64,000 bases of DNA, from NCBI GenBank assembly GCA_963377175.1, contig CAUJNA010002979.1:516001-580000 (forward strand), in the 5' to 3' direction. A program made the translations under genes and the position numbers. The stretch is from Effrenium voratum (lineage: Eukaryota > Sar > Dinophyceae > Suessiales > Symbiodiniaceae). Each line of letters opens with the position of its first letter. The first letter of the stretch is position 1. The notes below the pieces were generated by a model, which saw nothing but the letters and a program-made list of their open reading frames with translations, searched no databases and was not told the origin of the DNA. Below are positions 54,780 through 64,000 of the stretch, one piece after another.

Positions 54780-57700
54780 CGAATAATGTCGGCGGATTTG
54801 AGATCTTATAGGGGAAATTAATTCCATCTTTAAATGTTAGAGGCGATTTAGGTATTATTTTATATACCGTAAAATATTAGATATATGATAGTCGATATTT
54901 GATATATATATATATATATATGGGTTAGAATTGAAGTACCATTATTATTATGTTTAATAATATTAAATAATATATAATGATATATTAGATATTTTTCGGG
55001 ATATATTACGCAAAGATATAATGTTAGATTGATTTGGAATTATATATGAATAAATAATTGTACAAATTGGGATTGGTTGAAATTTAATATATTTTAGGAT
55101 TGATTTAAATTAATGATATTTCAATAATTAGGAAATGGAATTGGTTTTTAAAGTCCGATTTGTAAGAAAGTTTTTTAATTTAGGGTATTTTGGTTTTTCG
55201 AATGATAAGAATATATTGTTATTTGATAATATATAAAAATATTGATTTAACTAAATAAAATGAAATTTAGATGAATTTAATATTGGGAAAATATTGTGTT
55301 AAACATAATAATTGTTGTTATTTATATTGATTGTATTTTTAATTAAAAAATTAGTTTTATATAAATATAAATTAATATTTATTATAATTTAGTATGAAAT
55401 TAATATATATAATAGAATATATAAATACATATAATAATTTGTTGTTTTTTGGATTTTAGGGTTGTATTAGGATTTTATTAAGATTTTTCGAGGGTTGATA
55501 GATATATAGTTATTAAAATAATGTTATTGTTGATTGGTTATATAATTTAACATTAATATTATTCTTTAAAGAAAATTAGAAGTTATTTTTATGTTATGGC
55601 AAATAATTGAAAAATAGTTCTTTGAAATAGATGATAAAAGAAGGAATGAATATATATGGTAAAAGAATAGAAATATGCAAAAACAATGGTTTGGGCATGA
55701 ATTGTATGTCTCCGGAAAGTTAGCTTGTTCGCGGCGCCTGCTCGGATTTGTCTCGGATTACGTTTGGGAGCGTGGGCTATTGGTTTCGTAGATGTTGAAA
55801 AATTAGATATAGATTTCGTGGTATGAACCGTATTTTCGTAAAGGCAATGGTAGGCATCGTATTTTCGTAAAATTAAGTTTTCCTAAGTATCCAATTGTAT
55901 GGCGGTCAAATATAGATTTTGTGGTAAGTATGGCCTTTTTAACATTTTCGTAAAGTCAAATATAGATTGCAAGTGTAAGGTATAGATAGATAGATAGATA
56001 GATTAATAAAAATAGTGTGAAAAAATAGATAAGTAGATGGATGGATGGATACATAGAAAAAAGATAATATAGAGAGAGATAGATCGATAGAAAGGAAGAT
56101 GGAAAGAGAAATTGATAGATAAAAAGATAAATACATAGATAAAAAGAAATAAATAGAAAGAGAGATAAATAGATCGATAATTAAATAGATAATGGATATA
56201 TAGATAGATGGATAAAATGAGAGATAGATACATAAAAAGAGAGATATTTAGATAGGTAGACGGGTAGACAGATTGATGGATAAATAAAAAGAGAAATAGA
56301 TAAATTAATAATAAATAGAGATAAATAGAAAGAAATATAAAAACGAAAGATAGATAGATAAAAAGAAATAGATAGATAGATAAAATAAAATAAAATAAAT
56401 AATTAGATAGGAAAATAAGTAAAGAAACAAATACATAGGCAGGCAGGCAGGTAGGCAGATAGATATATGGAAAGAGAGATAGATAAATAAATAGATAGAG
56501 ATAGATATAGAAAATTAGATAAATAGATATATGAATGGGTAGGAAAATAAAGAACCGATTAAAGGAAGAGCACTACAAAATACATACAAGAAGGAAAGAA
56601 GGAAAGCAGGACGGGAAGAAAGAAAGAAAAAAGGAAAAATATCATAAATAAGTTGGTATAATTTCGATATTTCTATTTATTGGATTCATCGAATTTATTA
56701 CTCCATCAAAGAATAATTTAAATATATGATTTTAAAAATGAAGAAATAACATGTCTATCTCATATAATTGAATATAGAATTCAAGAATAATATAATATAA
56801 ATATTCTATTTTATTAAAGGTAATATTATTTTATAAAAGATTTTAAATAATTCATTCATATAATTTTATTTATTAAGAATTATTCTTCGATTATTTAATT
56901 TAAATATATAAAAACCAATAATCAATATTATTCCTAATGCCTAAAACAAAATATCTCCATGAAATTGTTTTTCGTAAGCATGTACAAAATACATTTACCG
57001 ATTAGACATACAATATTCCTCTATCAATTCTTAACCAAAAACAACCCAAATATCTTTAATCTCCTTTCCTAAAAAACCATTATCCTCAAATGCCGACGCA
57101 TTCCAATTAAATCCGATTACAAATTCAATTAACAATATATCGTAAAAAATCGAAATCGAGAAATATAAATTAAATACAATTTTTAATATAATAATATTAT
57201 ATGGGTATGGGTCAACATTCTGGTGTGGAACGTTCCGCAGTAATGCGGACGTCTGGAACGAATCACGCAAGGTCGTTTGTTCCGGACCTCTGGGAGGATA
57301 TACGTAGAGTCCTCAAGCACACGTTCATTTAGTATGAAATGGACAGATGGATGGATGAATGGATGGGTAGGGGCGCGCCGCCATCGTTGCCATCCTCGCG
57401 TCATTAGGACACCGATGCGTTGAAATCACGCCCGCCACGCGCGCCAGCCGATGCACAAGGCTAGGAGGCGTAAGCCGATGTCTTCCGATGTCCACCGATA
57501 TATAAGCCGATACAGGTATCCTTCAAAGATTTCTTTATCTCCAAAGCCCTAACACATGTCGTCCTTAAAGGCTTCTTGGGTGGCAGGCCACATGAAAAAC
57601 GCAATTATTTCTTATATGGTGTATATATGTATATGTGGATTTGGTAGCAAATTGCTCCGCTACGTCTGGAATACATCTAGAACGGGTCTAAAACGGGATC

Positions 57701-58370
57701 TAAAACGATTATGCGAGCGGTCTACACTTTAGAATGCTAATAAACCACATGTAAATATAATCGTTTCAACCGAGATCAATATCAAACCATTACCATATCG
57801 TATCAAAAGCGATAAAATTGTATCGCATCGAACCAAACTAAAATTCCAAAATACCAATAATCCTTTCTTTATTTCTTTCTCCTTCTTTCTTACTCCTTTA
57901 CTCCTTCTTTCTTATTCCATACCATTTCAACCTTAACCATTATATTTATATACCCGACAAACAAACAAGATGGAAATCTAAAACCAACATCTATATCACA
58001 ACCATATAAAAAAATCGGAGCAAAATAATTATAATCCAAATATATATATATTATCATAATCTAAATTCTAATTATAATTTGTTTTATCAAAATAGAATTT
58101 TATATCCAATTTCATAATATCATCGGCATATTTATCCAATTCTTCTAAAATAAATTTAAAATCATTATCAATAAATTTATATTATTTTCAAAAAAAAAAA
58201 TACCAATATAAATAATATATAACCAAAATAAACATATATATCCCCAAATTTATCATTTAATTCAAACACCAAATCCAAATTTACAATTTAATCTAAAATT
58301 CATATAAACAAATATAATTCATTCAAATTCTTAAATATAATAAGTTTCATATTTATTTTCCTATGCCTGC
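54780..58370. other. AT-rich island with mirrored strand bias
   Basis: About 3.6 kb of very AT-rich DNA with no gene. The left part of the plus strand is depleted of C (no C in 55321-55380). The right part is depleted of G (no G in 57841-57900, 58021-58080, 58141-58200 or 58261-58320). The change falls near 56650. It lies between the end of a plus-strand gene array (52940) and a minus-strand gene (60.6-63.0 kb), that is, at a convergent strand switch. Confidence 0.9.
55983..56560. repeat. Degenerate (GATA)n array
   Basis: GATA, GATAAA and GAAATA units with short (GGCA)n and (TGGA)n patches, about 580 bp, in the middle of the AT-rich island. Minus-strand Ser/Ile/Leu frames are artefacts of it. 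Confidence 0.95.
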
Positions 58371-58374
58371 CACG

Positions 58375-59660
58375 AAGATTGCTTAACCTTAGACATATTC
58401 TTATCACAGAATTTGCATATCACTTGGCTCGACCAGTTGCGATCCAATTAAATGTCCTTTCATGATGTTAAATACTTGAGGAGCGGGTGAACAAAAGCTA
58501 GCAGTTGTTGTATAAGATGGGTCGGTGACAGAGTGGATTCATAGGTAGCTTGTGTACAACGAGAGGCCCGGCAAGATTCGTAGGATGCGACACGCAAACG
58601 CACATGGTGGCGTGGCAAACCTTGAAAAATGAAAACAACGAGAGGCGTCAGAAGCTGTCTTAAAGCACCTCTGGGTTCTGCATGCTGCGTGTGCAAAGAT
58701 TCTTGCGAGGTGGTTTACTGAGAAGACTGAGGTCTCAAATGAACAAACTAAATCGGTGGAACATGTAAAAGTTCGTAGCACCAAGTCCAAAACGGGCAAA
58801 CCGAGACTGCTGAAACACTGAGCCACTGCCCGGGGGGGAGGGGTGGACCAAGGAGGAATCGAGCCTGAGACGGGGGGGGGTCTAAATAATTGACTTTTTT
58901 CAATCTTTTCGGCTCAAATAATTGAAAAAATCAATCTTTCGGCAGTTGAGCCCCTTACCTTGCTTACGCAAGGAGAAACTTCAGCTAGCTAAAGCTAGCT
59001 TTCGTGATATTTTTAAGAGGAATCCGGATATTGCAATTTAGTTCTCAAGATAGTTAGCATTTCCAGGACGGCCTCCTGCTGTGACACACTGCATTCGCGT
59101 TAGAGGTTTCGGCTCCCTAGGATTAAAATCTGGACATCTCCGCATCAACCAAGTTCCCATGCAAGTCAAGGAACGTGTCTTGTTCTAAAAAAGACAAGAG
59201 TCTAAGAGAGTGGCCCTAAATCGGTCCTCTGAGGCGATGCGCGCACCTTGCTCCAAGGCAATCTCTGCGCCTCAGCCACGGAATGTGAGGTCAGGGGGCG
59301 ATGGTGTGGAAGACCAGCAGGCCATCCATTCGGACGTCCAATCGAACGCCTGACCCGAACAAGTGCCAACAAATCTATCAAGAACTCCCTTACCATCACT
59401 AGCCAGAACAGCCTGCAGGCCACTTTTTGGATGCCCAGGAGAAGCCAAGGAGCCCCTGAAGCATTTTTTTGGTAGCCAAGGTCCTCGCGCAGCTCACAGC
59501 CCAGCTCACCACAGATCTGCAGCAACCCCTGGGCCCATCAGCAATGGCCATTCATTTGTGTCAAAGGGGGTGCTCACAACAGGGGGTCTCCAATTTTGGG
59601 CCATTTGAGGATGCGTCGTTCAATGCGGGCTGTGGGAAATGGACCTTTAGTGTAGACTTG
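58375..59660. other. No supported gene
   Basis: Composition returns to normal. Short frames occur on both strands. The plus reading LTAQLTTDLQQPLGPSAMAI at about 59490-59550 superficially recalls GTP cyclohydrolase I but was rejected. Confidence 0.4.
58853..58866 (-). other. B-box-like motif, right of the AT island
   Basis: The same 11-mer GGAATCGAGCC as at 54677-54690, same orientation, on the other side of the AT-rich island. No tRNA fold was found. Confidence 0.3.
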
Positions 59661-59674
59661 CAACGAGGATTTAT

Positions 59675-59797
59675 ATGTGTATATATATGTGTGTGTGTGT
59701 ATACATAAATATGTCTACATATATATATATATATACATAATATGTGTGTTTTACCCCCCCCCCCCGCTCTCTCTCTCTCTCTCTCGCTCTCTCGCTC

Positions 59798-59838
<41 letters not shown>
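59675..59838. repeat. (TA)n / (GT)n then C-run and (TC)n microsatellites
   Basis: A TATATATGTGTG run to about 59747, 12 C at 59753-59764, then (CT)n to about 59838. Confidence 0.95.
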
Positions 59839-59839
<1 letters not shown>

Positions 59840-59843
<4 letters not shown>

Positions 59844-60595
59844 CCACCAATCATGTTTGGAGGGTGGAGAAAACATATTTGGAGGGTGGTTGAGATTCAC
59901 GAAACTCTTGCGCCCTCATCGTCTGCAACATCTCAGAACAGCCAACAAGCTTGCCAAAACCCTTACATGCCATGGCATGTGGGAAGGAACCAGAACGTTA
60001 CAAAGGAACTCGCCGGGATTCTCGATACCCCAAAGTAAGGCCAAAAAAGCCAAAGCAAGGCCAGGCCTTGGGCATGGCTTTGAGCGGAAAAATGGGGGCG
60101 ATATCCAGCTGCCGACGCACTCGCAAAGGAATACTACCAGCAGGACAGGCCCTAACGTCAGTGATTAAATTATCATAAAAGTATGCTTCAAGGCTTTTCT
60201 TGTCTGCCTGCGTGAACAAACCTTTTGTGCCCCTCAGCTGTGCTTTTGCGGGGCACATTGGGCCAGGTACCCTTTTGCCGATGGTTCCCGTAAACACGAA
60301 CACAATAAGCGAGTAGAATGAAGTGTTAGTGCAGGTGCTGTCCCTGCAAGTTGCCGCGTGCGTGGCGCCGCGAAAGCTTAAAGCTTCGTGAAAGGTATGC
60401 GAGCAAACATGTTCGCGAAAGGGGCCGCGAAAGTGGTTTGCTTACTTAAAACCACTGTTTCACCTCACCATTCCGCAGTAGAGCACCAGGCTTGGAGAAA
60501 ATGGCTTTGCCCAATGCAAGCGACAGTAGATCTTCATCCCATCATTTCGTGGCCTGACAGTCCCGCCCCGCTAAAAAGTCTCGTTTTAGGTGGAT
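59840..60595. other. No supported gene
   Basis: Likely 3' flank of the minus-strand gene. Frames are short and without motifs. Confidence 0.4.
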
Positions 60596-60599
60596 CTGC

Positions 60600-63013
60600 C
60601 GATGCAGCGCAACCGACTCCTTCAGATGGGCAGATTCTGGCCGTGCCTCTTCCGTCTGCTGGCGCGCTGCAACCTGCAGGTACCAAAGCAGAAGGCAAGC
60701 TGCGAAGCGCAAATGTTGCGATCGCCGACCATCCCTATCAACCGCCAAAAACCAACCAGCTGCCATGAGATGCTTCGATCCGGGGTGAAGCAAGCGCTCC
60801 CCCCCCCCCATGGTCCGCCTCCTCCGCCGCAGCCTTCCGCAGCTTGCGCAGCTCCAAGCTGGCACGCCGAGCAGAGAAGCTACCCTCCCACCAGCTAACA
60901 TGGAAGTGCACAGACCCCTGTAGAAAGAATTCCAGGTTAGTTGATAGGAGGGTAGGGCATGGGGCGTGTCACAAAAAGTTGCCAGCTGAAGCCCTGCGAT
61001 GCGACCTACCGAGGTAACCCCGGCCAAGCAACTCCGAGCACTACATGAAAGAGAACCAGTGGTAGGAAGAAGGGCAAGGGATGTCGAAGGCTAAGGATGG
61101 GTGCACTCAGCCAACACGCCTCCACGCACCTTTGACAACAGCGCAATCTCTTTGCTCCGGTCTTTCTCAGCACTTGCAGGCGGAATGCGCGCCAGAAGCT
61201 GCTGACGAAACTGAGACACTATTTGCCCCACGCTAACAATCCAGAACCATTCGGCTGCTTGGTGCGCAGCACGCGGAGCGGCACTCCTGGACACTTGATG
61301 TGCCAGAAAACCCTTTCGCAGTTCGGCAATACTTTTCCGCAGTCATTCATATCAAACTTAAAGTCCCTGCGTGCTGCATCTGGGGCTCTAGGGCTCGAAC
61401 AGTTGATTAAGCCATTTTCGTTGCACAAATCAACGCTGCTTGATTTATTGGCAGCGCTTCCTGGCTGCAGTCCTTCAAAGTCCTCCTCCCTGAACTGCTT
61501 CTTCGCCTCGGGCCTGATGCGTTGGCTCCAGCTTTGCTAACACGTGGAAAGCTGGGTCTGGTCCCAACATTGGGGCCCGGGCTTCTCCGGTTCGGGGTCG
61601 GCCCTTGGCACTGCCCCGCCCTTGCTCGTGCCAGAGTTGGACTTCGAGCTTGGGTCCTGATGCGAGAAGCAGGAGCCAAAACTTGACCCCGACAGCCCCT
61701 CTCAAGCCACTCTTTTCTGCGGGGCTGCAACTTGCATCTTCAAGTTCATGAGAGCAAGCTCCTGGCTGAGGTTAGGGGCCGGAGCATCCTTGAGGTCGAC
61801 CTTGCGCGGTGCTGAAAGCGGCGCACTAATTACAGATCTTAGGCCGTGGTCCGGCATCTGAAAATCGCCAAGCTCCTCAAAACCCAGGCGCTGAGATAAG
61901 TCTACAGCGGGCAAAACTTGCAGGGTTGGAAGCAGCTCAAGGATTTGGATTTGCAAACCAGGCCACCGAAGAATGCAAGCGGCCATCCTCTTCGGGCCTG
62001 CGTTCTTCTGGCCTGGCACGTGGCTTAAACCAAGACACAGCATACAGGGAGCCCGCCTCTCAGGTCCACCCCTTGCCGCGCGTCTCCTGTACTGCCGGAA
62101 CCCATCAAGAGGCAGCATTTGCGACATGTGCGGCGGGCCTGAGGTTCTCGGCTTGTCGTGCTTCCCGCTCCTCTCTCTTGATCCTCTGCTGCTTCTCTGA
62201 CCACGTCTCCGCGCCCGGCTTTGCCGCCGGCTTGGCCGGCTTGGCTGGTGGGCCCTGCGCAGGCACCGTCGCCTGCCTTGGGGGCTGCGTGGGCTGCGCG
62301 GGCTGCACGGGCTGCGATGGACGGGCAAAAGGCAGACTCGATGGAGGCGCAGCTGGCCTGGGAGGCACGGCTGCCGCAGGCGTCACTGGCACTGGAGGCG
62401 GCATGGCAGGCCTTGATGGCCAAGCCTCCGCCTGGCTCGGCCGGGCAGGTCTCTCCCTCTCCGGCTCCGGGCTGGGCAGGTCCGGATAGGACGGGTAGGC
62501 ACCCACCGGCGCATAAGGGTCAATCAGGGGCGCTCGGCCCACAGGGCCCTCAGGCCGTGGAGCCCTCTCTCGGCGCTGCGCGCCTTCTCCCCGCCACTCC
62601 TGCATCTGCTCCTCGCTGATCTTGCGGTGATGCTCCTCCAGCACCTGCGCACAGAAACCGTACTGGGCGTCTGGAGAAAAAATCGCAGCCCCTGCCTGCT
62701 GGGGATTCCACGCTGGCCATGAAAATTCCTTAGCGGTGACGTGTTCTGCACATGGAAAATGTATCCTGCAAGTGGGGCAAAACATGCAATTGGTAATTAT
62801 TGCCTTCACTCGAGCTGCGCCCAGCTGCTCACCCCACCTTTAAAAACCACTCCAAAAGGGACACCCTCAAAAAGGACACATTCAAAGCCAAGGCAAACCC
62901 AACACCTTGCAACGAGTCGCTTCCCCCTGCCGCAAGCTCTGCACCTCGCAGCGCCGCTTTCGGCAAGCCACTTCCAGCGCCGTCAGCACGCTGCCCCGGC
63001 ACTCCAGCACCAC
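60600..63013 (-). CDS. Unrecognised minus-strand gene, Pro-rich with charged helices (several exons)
   Basis: Read on the minus strand: exon from 63013 to about 62918 (VVLECRGSVLTALEVACRKR, CAG acceptor at 63014); exon 62644-62139 (VLEEHHRKISEEQMQEWRGE, then about 100 Pro/Ala-rich residues, then EKQQRIKREEREARQAENL), apparently leaving by a GC donor; about 61925-61702 (LSQRLGFEELGDFQMPD, LSQELALMNLKMQVA); about 61400-61260 (RDFKFDMNDCGKVLP); about 61220-61130 (VSQFRQQLLARIPPASAEKD); 60879-about 60800 (SARRASLELRKLRKAAAEEA); 60673-about 60600 (VAARQQTEEARPESAHLKES). The exon text is rich in Glu, Arg and Ala with good CAG acceptors. Start and stop are not fixed; an upstream exon may lie at 63480-63640. 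The central Pro/Ala tract suggests a flexible linker between helical parts. No family was recognised. Confidence 0.55.
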
Positions 63014-63057
63014 CTGGCGAAGAGGCCCCGCGCTGCTCAGTAGCAAGGGGAACACAT

Positions 63058-63142
63058 GGCTGTGGCTGAAAATTAAACAGGAGGGGTTACGCAGGTTGTG
63101 GTCCATATTTCCACTTACTAGGGCTCCATTTTGGTACAGCCA
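63058..63142. mobile_element. TIR element, GGCTGTGG family, copy 3
   Basis: 85 bp with ends GGCTGT / ACAGCC and ACAT duplicated on both sides (63054-63057 and 63143-63146). The inner sequence (GTGGCTGAAAATTAAA, GGGTTACGCAGGT, CCATTTTGG) matches the copy at 5621-5713. It lies 45 bp upstream, in gene direction, of the minus-strand exon at 63013, so probably in an intron. Confidence 0.75.
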
Positions 63143-63149
63143 CATGTCT

Positions 63150-64000
63150 ACAGTATTGCTGCGGCACATGCTGCAACCACATTGGCAACCCTATGTGGGT
63201 CAGCCACACGCACTAGTGTGACAAACAAATCCATCATTTGCTCAGACAAAGTTCTCTGTTTGAATTACCACTTGAACCAGAGCCTCTGATTCGGTGATAA
63301 TAAATAATATGCTCTCGGCATCAAGATCACCGTTGGCTGCTTTGACCAAATGAGGACCCTTTTGCCCAAACACTACGATAACCTGGCTTGGCCAGACCCC
63401 CTGTTTGGGGCTTTAGAGGATTATAATATGAGATTATTAAACCAACCCAAACCAACATCCATGAGAGGACCAAACCAACATCGCAACGAAGAGGTTTTCC
63501 AGCTCCAGAATCTGCAGGCTGAGGGGCCGGTTGCGTCAGTGGCAGCTCCTGGTGACAGCTCAGCGTCCTCCCATCCACGCGGAACTTGATCCTGGAGCTC
63601 AAATGGCGAAAGCTCAATGCTCGGCCCTCGGCCCCTCGGCCCTCCTCGAGGCGTGGAGCACACCCCACCTGAGATGAACATCGCTACATCAGGGCCGCAC
63701 ACAGGTGGCATGGGGTTGATCTATTTTCCTAGCCCCATAATGAACGGTGACTTCTCCTATTTAGAGGTGAAAGCCATCTTTTGTGGTGGTTTCCTTGATG
63801 GTCGACCCATGCAAGGGGCCCTTTGATCAACCCACATGTAAGGCAGCTCAGGTGGCAGCCGGGCTGCTCTTGTTCCCAGATTGACACCACTTCAGCAGGT
63901 GTCATCTGCGGATGTGGCAGGGCCATTGTCAGCACCTGCACCCGGCTGGGGCAAAGCAGCCACGCGCTCATTTGCAACTGGCCAACTAAGGCAGTATGTT
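63150..64000. other. Possible upstream exon region of the minus-strand gene
   Basis: Minus-strand frames at 63640-63480 are coding-like in two alternative readings (FRVDGRTLSCHQELP or LQDQVPRGWEDAELSPGAA), so no exon can be fixed. The remainder has no recognisable feature. Confidence 0.3.

Noticed and set aside
54780..58370. Inserted organelle or viral DNA
   Set aside because: AT content would fit, but there is no open frame of useful length, no organelle gene, and the mirrored strand bias is better explained by a strand switch. An assembly error remains possible.
59490..59580. Resemblance to GTP cyclohydrolase I (LTAQLTTDL...HLC)
   Set aside because: The match covers about 20 residues, lacks the following conserved RGV motif, and has no neighbouring exons of the family.

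Overview
The window looks like nuclear DNA of a dinoflagellate, most likely Symbiodiniaceae or a close relative. The reasons are: genes cut into many small exons by short introns; introns that keep the reading frame only if GC and GA as well as GT are accepted as 5' splice sites; a ubiquitin-like plus DUF4116 repeat gene of a type typical of these algae; six successive genes on one strand; and abundant microsatellites. There is no prokaryotic operon, CRISPR array, rRNA or convincing tRNA. Exon limits were read by eye from protein similarity, splice sites and phase, without transcripts. Those given to the base are the ones whose phase closes.

Layout. 1-21.5 kb is gene-poor: microsatellites, a 0.9-kb compound minisatellite (7.96-8.85 kb), a set of duplicated blocks (13.2-20.9 kb), one isolated exon-like stretch and a decayed minus-strand coding relic. 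21.6-52.9 kb is a plus-strand array: (1) a proteasomal ubiquitin receptor Rpn13/ADRM1; (2) a ubiquitin-like/DUF4116 repeat protein of about 17 exons over 13.7 kb; (3) a short, internally deleted paralogue of (4); (4) a secreted protein with an N-formylglutamate-amidohydrolase-like domain, an EGF module and flanking beta-sandwiches; (5) an unrecognised helical protein; (6) a protein made of about ten-residue repeats. From 53.8 to 58.4 kb the composition changes: a pyrimidine-rich tract, then about 3.6 kb of very AT-rich DNA whose strand bias reverses near 56.65 kb. From 60.6 to 63.0 kb a minus-strand gene follows, so the AT-rich DNA lies where two transcription directions converge.

The most interesting structure is a set of short (85-268 bp) terminal-inverted-repeat elements, nearly all inside introns of these genes. 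Three share the ends CTCAGTTG...CAACTGAG. One of them fills an intron whose tandem paralogue keeps the empty site, with a 4-bp target duplication. They look like introner-type DNA transposons in several families. The second main observation is the AT-rich convergent strand switch with its mirrored base bias.

Two genes touch the ubiquitin system (Rpn13 and the ubiquitin-like/DUF4116 protein), but nothing shows that they act together. Linear arrays of unrelated genes are usual in dinoflagellates.
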